Shown: positions 1 through 6,853, numbered from the stretch's first letter. The stretch is DNA of 36,307 nucleotides from an uncultured Lachnospiraceae bacterium (GCA_947175055.1 CAMWLJ010000030.1:1-36307), one strand, 5' to 3'. The notes: generated from the sequence alone by a model not told the origin. Translations and numbers: made by a program.

Positions 1-1
1 A

Positions 2-73
2 ATGATAGAGGAATCCAGGGAATTAGAAAATCCGCAGGAATATTTGGCGCTTACCATTAATGGGAAATTGTAA
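2..73 (+). CDS. 3' end of an unrecognised protein (cut by window edge)
   Basis: An open frame enters from the left edge and stops with TAA at 71-73; the visible end reads NPQEYLALTINGKL. A hairpin follows directly at 75-101, which fits a real gene end. The family cannot be named from 23 residues. The ATG at position 2 is probably internal, since no upstream sequence is available to test it. Confidence 0.45.
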   Translation: MIEESRELENPQEYLALTINGKL

Positions 74-74
74 A

Positions 75-101
75 AGGGTATCTGCATTTTACAGACACCC
101 T
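75..101 (+). terminator. Hairpin after the left-edge gene
   Basis: Arms AGGGTATCTG (75-84) and CAGACACCCT (92-101) pair over ten bases with one G-T pair and a 7-nt loop. It starts two bases after the stop codon. There is no T-run after it, so it may be a weak terminator or an mRNA 3' stabiliser. Confidence 0.5.
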
Positions 102-135
102 CTAATACGGTTTATGTAACAGTTATTGCTTATGC

Positions 136-270
136 TTAGAATACTGTGCCGGACAGTAAGGAAAAATCCTTTAAATGCTCTAAAATGATATTCTGGATAT
201 ATTCAAGAATGGTAGTAGTATCATAAGAGAAATTGTTTTCGTCCAGTGCATCATTATATAGTAAATCGGG
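136..270 (-). pseudogene. C-terminal gene fragment truncated by the inverted-repeat element
   Basis: On the minus strand 43 codons run from the edge of the repeat element to a TAA at 136-138, reading DLLYNDALDENNF near the start and LKDFSLLSGTVF at the end. The composition is protein-like, helical and acidic. The frame enters straight from the left tip of the element at 270, and no continuation is visible on the far side at 519-534. It looks like the tail of a gene broken by an insertion and later deletion. The family is not recognised. Confidence 0.4.
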
Positions 271-518
271 AGTATCCTAAAGTTTGTGTAAACCTCCGAA
301 CTGATGTAAGATAAGATTAGTCAGTTTGGAGATTTATTTTGAGGAGCGCTTATCTGGCAGGAATCTGTAAAAGAGATTTTAAGGCGCTGCATTGATAGGG
401 ATAAAATTCCCTGTATATACAGACAAGGGCAGAACCAGAAGACCGGCTCTGCCCGCTTGCAACTATTAATAAATCTTATGTCAGTTTTTTGAGTTTACAC
501 GAAATTTGAAACGGTCTC
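270..518. mobile_element. 249-bp MITE-like element with long imperfect terminal inverted repeats
   Basis: The left end and the reverse complement of the right end match over about 55 bases with gaps. Both begin GAG and share GTGTAAAC, then AACTGA, then TAAGAT. The interior has no gene but holds a terminator-like hairpin, GGGCAGAACC pairing with GGCTCTGCCC around 426-453. The tips resemble ends of IS256-like elements of gut clostridia, from memory. No target duplication is visible (left flank TAAATCGG, right flank TTGTGCGT), so this is an old or rearranged copy: either a non-autonomous element or an insertion sequence that has lost its transposase. Confidence 0.55.
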
Positions 519-534
519 TTGTGCGTATCATATA

Positions 535-879
535 TTAAAGCGCCAACTTGTATAATGCTAACTGATTAAGACTTACACCCTCTTTTTCTGCTTCAATGGC
601 TAATCTTTGATGCAAAGATTTTGGAAGTCTTACAACAAACTTACCGCTGTAATTGTTTGGTGTTTCTGGAATTGGTATAGAGAGATTGTTTTCTATTTTT
701 GTTTCGATATATCCTTCCATTGCTTCATTAAGGCTTTCATACAATTCTTCAAGTGTATCACTGGTACTTTGGCATCCGTCAAGTTCCAAAATTCTGCCAT
801 AGAAATAGTGTCCGCTTTCATCGTTCATTTCCTGTACTAATCTTGTATAGGGCAATTTCATATAATCTTTAACTTCCAT
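535..879 (-). CDS. hicB: HicB-family antitoxin
   Basis: This 114-residue protein matches the longer HicB type. The N-terminal half is the partly degraded RNase H-like fold (YTRLVQEMNDESGHYFYGRI, then LDGCQSTSDTLEEL). The C-terminal half is a ribbon-helix-helix DNA-binding segment (GKFVVRLPKSLHQRLAIEAE, then SLNQLALYKL). HicB neutralises the HicA RNase and represses its own promoter. The gene lies 47 bp downstream of hicA in the same direction, with ribosome site GGAAAGGAG upstream of its ATG. The toxin-first order is usual for hicAB loci. Confidence 0.88.
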   Translation of the reverse strand: MEVKDYMKLPYTRLVQEMNDESGHYFYGRILELDGCQSTSDTLEELYESLNEAMEGYIETKIENNLSIPIPETPNNYSGKFVVRLPKSLHQRLAIEAEKEGVSLNQLALYKLAL

Positions 880-926
880 GCTTTCCTGCTCCTTTCCGCT
901 TGTTATGCTATGCCAGGATAAGGGGA

Positions 927-1154
927 TTATTCCCCTATCCTATTCAGAACATCTACGACATAAGACTTTTTTAATGGATTTTCTTGTTTTATTGTTATCA
1001 AATCCCCAGTTTCTTTATTCAGATAATGCTTATGGCTTCCTTTTTGCCTTGCTGGAATATAGCCGTATGCTGCTAAAACTTTGTCTACTTCTTCTGGCCG
1101 TATTCCATTTGGCTGTTGCTTCATTTTTTCAATTAGCTTTTTTACGTTTGGCAC
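927..1154 (-). CDS. hicA: HicA-family mRNA interferase toxin
   Basis: This 75-residue protein has the double-stranded RNA-binding-like fold of HicA. The catalytic histidine is His41 in the motif KGSHKHY, and the middle reads GYIPARQKGSHKHYLNKETG. HicA cleaves mRNA and stops growth when not bound by HicB. The start is GTG at 1154, with AAGGGAG 9 nt upstream; no nearby in-frame ATG fits better. It is first in the operon, and the promoter and palindromic operator candidate lie at 1179-1207. Confidence 0.9.
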   Translation of the reverse strand: MPNVKKLIEKMKQQPNGIRPEEVDKVLAAYGYIPARQKGSHKHYLNKETGDLITIKQENPLKKSYVVDVLNRIGE

Positions 1155-1178
1155 TATGATTATCTCCCTTTTTATATT

Positions 1179-1207
1179 ATAGTATCATATATAGTACTAT
1201 GAGTCAA
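1179..1207 (-). promoter_or_regulatory. hicAB promoter with overlapping palindromic operator
   Basis: On the minus strand TTGACT (1202-1207) and TACTAT (1179-1184) are 17 bp apart, a sound -35/-10 pair ahead of hicA. The 22 bp at 1179-1200 form a near-perfect palindrome with arms ATAGTA and TACTAT around ATATAT, matching at 18 of 22 positions. It covers the -10 and most of the spacer. HicB ribbon-helix-helix proteins bind such sites, so autorepression is the likely use. AGTATCA in this palindrome also recurs beside the recombinase gene. Confidence 0.6.
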
Positions 1208-1240
1208 TGTCAAAATAGAGTATTGTTTCTATGTCTATTG

Positions 1241-1346
1241 AGTATCAAAAGTAATATATGATAAAATAGTATTAAAAGTTATTGACAACAATAATAAGAG
1301 GTACAATAACAGTATCAAAACAGATGAACAATAAAATTGATACTAA
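1241..1346. repeat. Repeated AGTATCAAAA motifs upstream of the recombinase
   Basis: AGTATCAAAA occurs at 1241-1250 and 1311-1320, a one-mismatch copy AGTATTAAAA at 1268-1277, and the inverse TTGATACTAA at 1337-1346. The pair at 1311-1344 forms an inverted repeat of 8-bp arms spanning 34 bp, the size of a resolvase subsite. The area is very AT-rich. A perfect -35-like TTGACA lies at 1282-1287, but no matching -10 is convincing. Use as a res-type recombination site or as an operator for the recombinase is inferred. Confidence 0.45.
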
Positions 1347-1363
1347 AAGAAAGGGCGTTGCTT

Positions 1364-2041
1364 ATGTGTATGTATGGATATTGCCGGATAAGTACAAAAC
1401 AGCAAAGTATTGACAGGCAGATTAGAAATATTAAGGGCAGTTATGATAAGGCTGTGATAATACAGGAAGTATATACAGGAACAAAGCAGGACAGACCAGA
1501 ATGGAATAAGCTGTATAAGAAAGCCAAAGCAGGAGATACTATTATCTTTGATAGTGTATCACGAATGAGCAGGAATGCAGACGAGGGCTTTTGTCTGTAT
1601 GAAGAATTATATAATAAGGGTATAGAGCTTGTCTTTCTGAAAGAGCCGCATATCAACACAAGCACATATAAGAAAGCATTAGAGAGCAATATATCAATGA
1701 CTGGAACAAATGTTGACTTTATCTTAGAGGGTGTGAATAAATACCTTATGTCGCTTGCAAAGGAACAGATAAGGCTTGCTTTTGAGCAGTCGGAGAAGGA
1801 AGTACAGGACTTGCACCAGAGAACGAAAGAGGGAATTGAAACAGCAAGATTGAACGGTAAGCAGATCGGGCAGAAGCAGGGAGCAAAACTGACAACAAAG
1901 AAATCTATTGAAGCGAAGAAGCAGATACAGAAGCATAGCAAGGATTTTAATGGTGCATTGTCAGATTCGGATTGCATGAAGCTGATAGGGCTTGCAAGAA
2001 ATACATTCTATAAATATAAGAGAGAATTGAAAGCAGAATAA
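1364..2041 (+). CDS. Serine recombinase (resolvase/invertase family)
   Basis: The N-terminus MYGYCRISTKQQSIDRQI is the resolvase catalytic domain, with nucleophile Ser10 in YCRIST and arginines in DSVSRMSRNADE. These enzymes cut and rejoin DNA at paired sites through a phosphoserine link. The C-terminus (SDCMKLIGLARNTFYKYKRE) is the short helix-turn-helix of small resolvases; there is no large zinc-ribbon domain, so it is not a large integrase. ATG 1364 is preferred over TTG 1337 because AAAGAAAGGG lies just before it and the family begins close to the YxRxS motif. It gives 225 residues, slightly longer than Tn3-type resolvases. It sits next to hicAB and a mobile-element sigma remnant. Confidence 0.88.
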   Translation: MCMYGYCRISTKQQSIDRQIRNIKGSYDKAVIIQEVYTGTKQDRPEWNKLYKKAKAGDTIIFDSVSRMSRNADEGFCLYEELYNKGIELVFLKEPHINTSTYKKALESNISMTGTNVDFILEGVNKYLMSLAKEQIRLAFEQSEKEVQDLHQRTKEGIETARLNGKQIGQKQGAKLTTKKSIEAKKQIQKHSKDFNGALSDSDCMKLIGLARNTFYKYKRELKAE

Positions 2042-2052
2042 GGATTGTTTAG

Positions 2053-2564
2053 GTAGGGAGTTTAGACATCCCTTTAGCAGTTGATAACAGTTTGACACTT
2101 GCCGATACCATACAAGCCGATTTTAGCCTTGAAGATGAAACAATAGATAAAATGTATGCCGAACACTCTAAAAGCCAATTATGGTGCATTGTGAGCGTTA
2201 TACAAGCGACAGAGAGAACGGCATAATAAAAGAGATATTTATAAATAATCGGACAATGGCAGCAGTAGCCAGAGAACAGGGCATAACCATAGACAGAATA
2301 CGCCAGATAAAGGAAAAAGGACTGCGGCGGTTACGGACAGGCAAGGCAAAGCGTGAATTATTAGAAAAATATGATATTGTGGAAGCCGGGGCATATAGAA
2401 ACAGTATGAATAAATTCAATGAGCATGGGTTTACTTCTACGGTGGAGTATATCGCTTTACGCAGGGCAGAATTACTGGCAGAGTATGAAAAGCATAAAAG
2501 ACAGGTAGAAATTATGCTTGAAAAAGGAAGTGTCTGTAAGTGTTCAAAAATGGATATAAATTGA
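2053..2564 (+). pseudogene. Truncated, frameshifted sigma-70-like factor of mobile-element type
   Basis: Frame one (from 2053) reads LDIPLAVDNSLTLADTIQ and ends KSQLWCIV; a second frame continues ERYTSDRENGIIKEIFINN through AVAREQGITIDRIRQIKEKG to a TAA at 2562-2564. The second part is a sigma region-4 helix-turn-helix. At 2191-2195 GTGAG would become GTG-GAG if one G were restored, joining the two frames as V-E-R-Y. A stop at 2050-2052 and the lack of any region 2 upstream show the 5' part is gone. Sigma-like factors of this kind occur in conjugative elements of clostridia. A short protein starting at ATG 2181 is possible but would lack its core. Confidence 0.65.
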
Positions 2565-2619
2565 AAATAGTAATAAATGGATAATAGACAAAATTTTTGT
2601 AAACACTGTAAAATCAAGG

Positions 2620-2664
2620 GTGACAGCTTCGATCGAAGAGGCCGCTAAGGAAGGCAAATTCTAA
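2620..2664 (+). pseudogene. Possible 3' remnant of a chromosomal gene
   Basis: The last codons before TAA at 2662-2664 read VTASIEEAAKEGKF. That composition and the GC-richer codons look like a chromosomal protein tail, in contrast to the AT-rich sequence just before it. A 14-bp hairpin follows at 2679-2721. It may mark the right junction of the decayed element. The frame is open for only about 30 codons, so chance is possible. Confidence 0.2.
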
Positions 2665-2678
2665 GAAATAACGTAATT

Positions 2679-2721
2679 TTAAGGGTTTCCGTTGATGTGG
2701 GTTGTCAGCGGAAGCCCTTAA
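2679..2721. terminator. Strong hairpin after the gene remnant
   Basis: TTAAGGGTTTCCGT and GCGGAAGCCCTTAA pair over 14 bases with two wobble pairs and a 15-nt loop. There are A- and T-rich flanks on both sides but no long T-run. It is probably a terminator retained from the original chromosomal gene. Confidence 0.5.
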
Positions 2722-2781
2722 TTGTGCCACGTAATAGACGGATAATAGACATACGGTAATAGACAAATATTAGGCATAAAA

Positions 2782-2816
2782 AAGACCGCTACCCAAAGCC
2801 AGAGGGTAGCGGTCTT
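2782..2816 (-). terminator. Rho-independent terminator of the small minus-strand gene
   Basis: Perfect 13-bp arms AAGACCGCTACCC and GGGTAGCGGTCTT enclose a 9-nt loop. On the minus strand the hairpin is followed by a run of T (plus-strand AAAAAA at 2778-2783), and it lies 23 bp after the stop codon of the gene at 2839-3081. Confidence 0.85.
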
Positions 2817-2838
2817 GATACTTCTATCTGACTTGCTT

Positions 2839-3081
2839 TTATCGGCTGCCTTCCATCATATAGTCCAGTAGATGCTTCATGTCTTCAGGTTCGGATACGA
2901 TCAGCTCCATCTCATTGATGAAGGTGTTGTCTGTAAAAAGCTGACTGAGCGCAATGTATTTGGTCAGTTCGGATTTTAGGTTTAGTCTGTCTCCCTGTTT
3001 GGAAACCAGTTCTACATTTCCATGACATTGCTTGATCACCTCAAGAAATTTTTCGGGATTTTCAACGTTTAAAATTTTCAT
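2839..3081 (-). CDS. Small cytoplasmic protein, possibly HPr-fold
   Basis: An 80-residue protein beginning MKILNVENPEKFLEVIKQC and ending DMKHLLDYMMEGSR. ATG 3081 is chosen because AAGGAGG sits 7 nt upstream; a longer version would start inside poor context. The pattern of strand (VELVSKQGDRLNL), helix (ELTKYIALSQLF), strand (EMELIVSE) and helix (PEDMKHLLDYM) resembles the HPr phosphocarrier fold of PTS systems, but the phosphorylated His15 region is missing. It would then be a non-catalytic or regulatory relative; that is an inference from fold order. It is monocistronic with its own terminator at 2782-2816. Confidence 0.6.
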   Translation of the reverse strand: MKILNVENPEKFLEVIKQCHGNVELVSKQGDRLNLKSELTKYIALSQLFTDNTFINEMELIVSEPEDMKHLLDYMMEGSR

Positions 3082-3194
3082 ACTGTTACCTCCTTGCCGT
3101 GTCGTTGGCATTTTCCTTAAACTGATTTTCTGTTTACGGGCTTATTCTAACAAGTAACCTGAGTTACTACAATATTCGGTTTTAACAATTTCAG

Positions 3195-3323
3195 TCAGCC
3201 AGATTGGAATAAAGTATAGGAAATACACAATTTAGCGCAGATATACTGACCGATAAGACCGATTTTCTGTTGTTTGTCTCTGCGATAGCCTAGCTGCTTA
3301 GCGCGCTGTATGACTTTTCTGGA
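3195..3323 (-). pseudogene. Remnant of a LacI-family transcription regulator
   Basis: One minus-strand frame reads SRKVIQRAKQLGYRRDKQQK and then IGLIGQ before losing family resemblance and stopping at 3195-3197. This is the hinge segment of LacI regulators, where the DNA-binding domain ends with K-V-x-x-A-x-x-LGYR and the sugar-binding domain begins IGLI. An in-frame stop lies just upstream (3324-3326), so the DNA-binding half is not intact. The rest of 3082-3471, a 390-bp gap without a complete gene, holds only AT-rich sequence, the promoter at 3377-3405 and a direct repeat AAATATCATAGGT near 3422-3448. Confidence 0.45.
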
Positions 3324-3376
3324 TCAATGATGTGTAGTCCATTTTATGTACCCTATTTTTGAATTTGACATTATCA

Positions 3377-3405
3377 TTGTACGGGTGAATGGACTATGCT
3401 AAAAT
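3377..3405 (+). promoter_or_regulatory. Promoter of the acyltransferase gene
   Basis: TTGTAC (3377-3382) and TAAAAT (3400-3405) are 17 bp apart, with an extended TG two bases before the -10. It is the best housekeeping-type promoter before the gene at 3472. An inverted repeat AGTCCATT ... AATGGACT (left arm near 3336, right arm near 3387-3394) overlaps the spacer and could be an operator. Confidence 0.5.
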
Positions 3406-3471
3406 GAGTGATATAGATGACAAATATCATAGGTAAATATCATAGGTTAAGTAGGAAGAGTAAAGGCGAAT

Positions 3472-4509
3472 ATGTCTGATCATGAGACAGCACGGAGCAA
3501 AGAAAGAATTGTATATTTAGAGGTTTGCCGTATCATAGCGGTCTTCTGTATTATGTACCAGCATACAGGTGGACGGGGCGCAGAAGCATGGAAGTACACC
3601 GAAAGTACTTTGGTGTATGTGACATCTATGATCAGCAAGATCATCAGCAATATCGGGGTTCCCCTGTTCTGGATGGTTTCCGGCGCGCTTTTATTATCTA
3701 AGAAGGAGTCATGGAAGAAAGTTTACGGAAAGAGAATTCCCCGTTTTGTGAGTGTGCTGCTCTTGTTTTCGGTGATCAGGTATTTTTATCTGTGTATAGT
3801 GAATGGTTCAGATGGTCACGTGGGAGAATTTGTTTGGCGTTTTTATACACAGAATATCTTTCTTCCCTATTGGTTTCTATATGAATATCTGGGCATATTA
3901 CTTGTTTTGCCTTTTTTAAGGAAGATGCTGCAAGGCCTGACAGAGCAGGAAGAGAGAATACTATTTGTGTTAGTGATAGGCTGGAATGTCTTGAATGATA
4001 TTTCCAATGCTTTTTTGGGAGTTGGCTTTGTACTCGATCTACATTTTCAAAATGCTATATCCTATGTTATCTTGGGATACCTGATGGAGCATTGTCAGGT
4101 GTTGAGGCAGAGTGGGAAAAACGGGTTCAGGATTTGCATAGGTCAGGTGGTATTAGCGATAGCAGTTCTTTACAGTTGGGGAAGTGGGCAACGCGGATTG
4201 GAAGAATTGGGAAGCCTGATCATGGTGTTGGCAATAGCTGTCTATTATCTGAACCGCTGTATGAGTGAGAATGCTATATGGAACAACAGGGCACTGCGTC
4301 ATTTTGTATTGTGGTGCGGAAGCAATGTGTTTGGGCTCTATCTGATCGAAGACTATCTGCGAAATTTAACAGCTTTTATATGGGAGTGGTGTGCACCGTA
4401 TATCAGTGCGGTACCGGCATGCGGTGTCTGGCTTCTGGTAGTGTTTTTATTGGGAAATGTTCTGGTTTCAGGGGTACGTAGACTACCGGTTTTACGAAAT
4501 CTATTATGA
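3472..4509 (+). CDS. Membrane acyltransferase, acyltransferase 3 family
   Basis: A 345-residue multi-pass membrane protein with about ten hydrophobic helices. The N-terminus has the family signature YLEVCRIIAVFCIMYQHTGG, with the conserved Arg20 and His31. Members (OatA-like, Pfam Acyl_transf_3) move acetyl or other acyl groups onto cell-surface sugars, peptidoglycan or glycolipids. No C-terminal SGNH domain follows, so transfer probably depends on the membrane domain alone. The ATG follows GGAAGAG by a suitable gap. It stands alone between a plus-strand promoter and the hairpin at 4583-4620. The exact acceptor cannot be read from the sequence. Confidence 0.85.
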   Translation: MSDHETARSKERIVYLEVCRIIAVFCIMYQHTGGRGAEAWKYTESTLVYVTSMISKIISNIGVPLFWMVSGALLLSKKESWKKVYGKRIPRFVSVLLLFSVIRYFYLCIVNGSDGHVGEFVWRFYTQNIFLPYWFLYEYLGILLVLPFLRKMLQGLTEQEERILFVLVIGWNVLNDISNAFLGVGFVLDLHFQNAISYVILGYLMEHCQVLRQSGKNGFRICIGQVVLAIAVLYSWGSGQRGLEELGSLIMVLAIAVYYLNRCMSENAIWNNRALRHFVLWCGSNVFGLYLIEDYLRNLTAFIWEWCAPYISAVPACGVWLLVVFLLGNVLVSGVRRLPVLRNLL

Positions 4510-4582
4510 AAGGTAAATGCATCTATCATCCGGGTTGACCGGAAATACCCCCTGCGATCGGTGCAGGAAGTTCTTGTCGCTC

Positions 4583-4620
4583 GCCTGCCCTGCATATTGA
4601 CATTGATATGCAAGGCAGGT
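4583..4620. terminator. Bidirectional hairpin between convergent genes
   Basis: GCCTGCCCTGCATAT and ATATGCAAGGCAGGT form a 15-bp stem with two mismatched or wobble positions and an 8-nt loop. It lies between the plus-strand acyltransferase and the minus-strand regulator. There is no T-run on either side. Confidence 0.55.
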
Positions 4621-4637
4621 GATTGATGTGTGAGGTC

Positions 4638-5147
4638 TCATTCTTTCTTCCGTGTCAGGAAAATCCCAATGATCGCACCGATGAAGAGGATTGGGGCTGT
4701 TCTGACAAACATCCATTCAAACGAGTGGAATGCTACTCCGAGAATGGCAGTCTCAGGATCGCTATAATCCCAATTCATGTAAGGACTTTCTGAAGATACT
4801 AAGATTGCAAAAGTTGATACCAGGACTACGCACAATAAGATAAGAAGCCAATGTAGGATTCTTTTTCTTGTGGTTTTTCTCTGTGCAAGCTGCAGATTGA
4901 TCACCTCCAGTTTTGCACAGATCGCCTTTAAGTCTTCAGCTTGTGACGCGACAACGTTTGCTCCAAGCAACGTACTTACGGGTGTTTCAAGCACTTCTGA
5001 CAGGGAAATCAGCATATCAGAATCGGGAACTGACAATCCCTGCTCCCATTTAGAAATTGTTTGCCGCACCACGTCCAGTTTGACAGCAAGCTCTTGCTGC
5101 GAAAGCCCTTTTGATTTTCTGATCGTTTTAATATTTTCGCCGAGCAT
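4638..5147 (-). CDS. XRE-family regulator with membrane anchor
   Basis: A 169-residue protein. Residues 1-60 are an XRE helix-turn-helix (MLGENIKTIRKSKGLSQQEL, then RQTISKWEQGLSVPDSDML). A linker helix follows at about 70-92. Two hydrophobic helices lie near 97-117 (ILHWLLILLCVVLVSTFAIL) and 145-165 (MFVRTAPILFIGAIIGIFLT), with a short outer loop between them. It therefore binds DNA while tied to the membrane, an arrangement common in Firmicutes. No target is evident; the divergent promoter at 5262-5291 is a candidate. The start has GAAAGGAGG nearby. Confidence 0.85.
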   Translation of the reverse strand: MLGENIKTIRKSKGLSQQELAVKLDVVRQTISKWEQGLSVPDSDMLISLSEVLETPVSTLLGANVVASQAEDLKAICAKLEVINLQLAQRKTTRKRILHWLLILLCVVLVSTFAILVSSESPYMNWDYSDPETAILGVAFHSFEWMFVRTAPILFIGAIIGIFLTRKKE

Positions 5148-5261
5148 TAGAGACGGCCTCCTTTCTTTCAGTTGTTACCATTATTATAGGCAGAATTGCC
5201 CGTTGCCACAAGCAACGCATTTTAACATTTCTCAGATTTTGGTGCGTGCCAAGATAAGTTG

Positions 5262-5291
5262 TTGAATGTTTTTTGTGCAGTGTGTTATACT
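5262..5291 (+). promoter_or_regulatory. Promoter of the HD-domain operon
   Basis: TTGAAT (5262-5267) and TATACT (5286-5291) are 18 bp apart, about 63 bp before the ATG at 5355. Confidence 0.6.
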
Positions 5292-5354
5292 GGAAAAGAA
5301 ATTTGGACAGGAACTTCAGGAACAGAGTGCTGGAGCAGAGAAGGGAAATAGATT

Positions 5355-5960
5355 ATGTATCCGACTAAGGAAAAGGCAGAAGAATTACTGGCAGACGCCG
5401 CACAGTGCAATCCAGGTCCCTGGGAAGCGCACAGTCGTGTGACGGCATGGTGTGCGGAGAGGATTGCGAGAAAGTGTCCGGGAATGGATGCGGAGAAAGC
5501 CTGGGTGTTAGGACTATTGCATGATATCGGCAGGAAGTTTGGTGTGAAGCACTTAGGGCATGTCTATGATGGATGGCAGTATATGCTGCAGTCAGGATAT
5601 GATGAAGTGGCCAGGATCTGTCTGACGCATTCCTTCAACGAGGGGAAACTGGAGAGTTATATCGGGAAGTCCGATACCACGGAGGAAGAAACAGAGGCAC
5701 TTCGTCAGGCGCTTGCGCAGACGTCTTTCGACGATTATGACAGACTGATTCAGCTGTGTGATTCTCTGGCCGGTGCGGAAGGCGTGATGAACATAGAGGA
5801 CAGGATGAACGATGTTAAGAGAAGATACGGACGGTTTCCACAGTCGAAGTGGGATAAGAATCTGGAATTGAAGGCATTATTTGAACAGATGGCCCAGGAT
5901 GATATCTACATTATAGTAGGTGGGATCGGGGCAGGTCAACGAAAGGAGAAAACGACATGA
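5355..5960 (+). CDS. HD-domain phosphohydrolase
   Basis: A 201-residue soluble protein of the HD metal-dependent phosphohydrolase superfamily. Metal ligands are His26 (WEAHSRVTAW) and His56-Asp57 (LGLLHDIGRKFG); a later LTHSF motif matches the fourth position. Family members split phosphate esters in nucleotides or signalling nucleotides; the substrate here is unknown. It is the first gene of an apparent operon, and its stop overlaps the next start as ATGA (5957-5960), so the two are probably translated together. Confidence 0.8.
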   Translation: MYPTKEKAEELLADAAQCNPGPWEAHSRVTAWCAERIARKCPGMDAEKAWVLGLLHDIGRKFGVKHLGHVYDGWQYMLQSGYDEVARICLTHSFNEGKLESYIGKSDTTEEETEALRQALAQTSFDDYDRLIQLCDSLAGAEGVMNIEDRMNDVKRRYGRFPQSKWDKNLELKALFEQMAQDDIYIIVGGIGAGQRKEKTT

Positions 5961-6802
5961 GAGAGACGGTAACGATCAAGGTAGAAGAACCACAATATTC
6001 TGTGGTGACAGGGATGACCTTTTCGCAGGTGGACGCCTGGTTTGGTCATACGAGAAGAGATCTGAAGATGGATCTCATCTATCCGGAAGATCCCGGGAAG
6101 CTGTATCCTTGTATTGTATGGATCTGTGGCGGCGCATGGGTGCAGATGGATAAATCTGCCCATTTGGCTTATTTGGCAGGGCTGGCAAGACAGGGGTTTG
6201 TGGTAGCCAGTGTGGAGTACCGCACCAGTAATGAAGGGCCCTATCCGATGCCGCTCATCGATATCAAGTCCGGGATTCGCTATCTGCGTGCGCACAGTGA
6301 GCGTTTTCGGATTGATCCGGAGCATTTTGGTGTGATGGGAGAATCGGCAGGGGGATATCTGACTGCTATGGCGGCCCTGGTAAATGATCAAGCGCTTGAT
6401 GTGGGTAGCTATATAGAGTATTCCAGTAAGGTGCAGGCGGCTTGTCCCTGGTATCCGCCGACGGATGTTTCTGGATTTCCTTATGAATCTCCGCTGGCGG
6501 CGGCGACTTCGCCGGAATCGCTTATGTTGGGTATGAATGTGATCCTGCAGAAGGAGGAGGCATTGAAAGCCTGTCCAGTCAGCTTTGTGACAAAGGATGC
6601 ACCACCTTTTATGATCCTGCACGGCATAGACGATCATACCGTACCTTTCGGACAGGGAGAGATTCTGCATGACAAGTTGGAGGAAGCGGGATGTGATGTG
6701 AAACTGATCGCCATTGAAGGGGCAGATCACGCAGATAAACAATTCTTCCAGAAAGAGACCTGGCAGCGTATTGCAGATTTCTTCCATGAGAAATTGGGAT
6801 AA
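5957..6802 (+). CDS. Alpha/beta hydrolase (esterase/lipase family)
   Basis: A 281-residue cytoplasmic hydrolase. The nucleophile elbow is GESAG (Ser130), the acid is Asp226 in HGIDDHTVP, and the base is His258 in EGADHAD. The oxyanion loop is WICGGAW near residues 55-61, replacing the usual HGGG. It looks like the BD-FAE / carboxylesterase group that removes acyl groups from small esters or sugars. It is translationally coupled to the HD-domain gene by a 4-bp overlap. No signal peptide is present, so the substrate must be inside the cell. Confidence 0.85.
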   Translation: MRETVTIKVEEPQYSVVTGMTFSQVDAWFGHTRRDLKMDLIYPEDPGKLYPCIVWICGGAWVQMDKSAHLAYLAGLARQGFVVASVEYRTSNEGPYPMPLIDIKSGIRYLRAHSERFRIDPEHFGVMGESAGGYLTAMAALVNDQALDVGSYIEYSSKVQAACPWYPPTDVSGFPYESPLAAATSPESLMLGMNVILQKEEALKACPVSFVTKDAPPFMILHGIDDHTVPFGQGEILHDKLEEAGCDVKLIAIEGADHADKQFFQKETWQRIADFFHEKLG

Positions 6803-6853
6803 GACGACCTCTTTTCAAGGGTGTATGAATCGAAACAGATATGGAGTACGAAT

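Noticed and set aside
262..526. Target-site duplication around the 249-bp element
   Set aside because: The 8 bases on each side (TAAATCGG and TTGTGCGT) do not match, so no duplication can be claimed.
1441..1977. 178-codon minus-strand frame
   Set aside because: It is antisense to the serine recombinase; Ser/Cys/Phe-rich shadow composition.
3422..3448. Direct repeat AAATATCATAGGT, two copies
   Set aside because: Only two copies in AT-rich leader DNA, with no gene, spacer pattern or palindrome to give it meaning.
5936..6787. 283-codon minus-strand frame
   Set aside because: It is antisense to the alpha/beta hydrolase, whose catalytic motifs are intact on the plus strand; composition is shadow-like.
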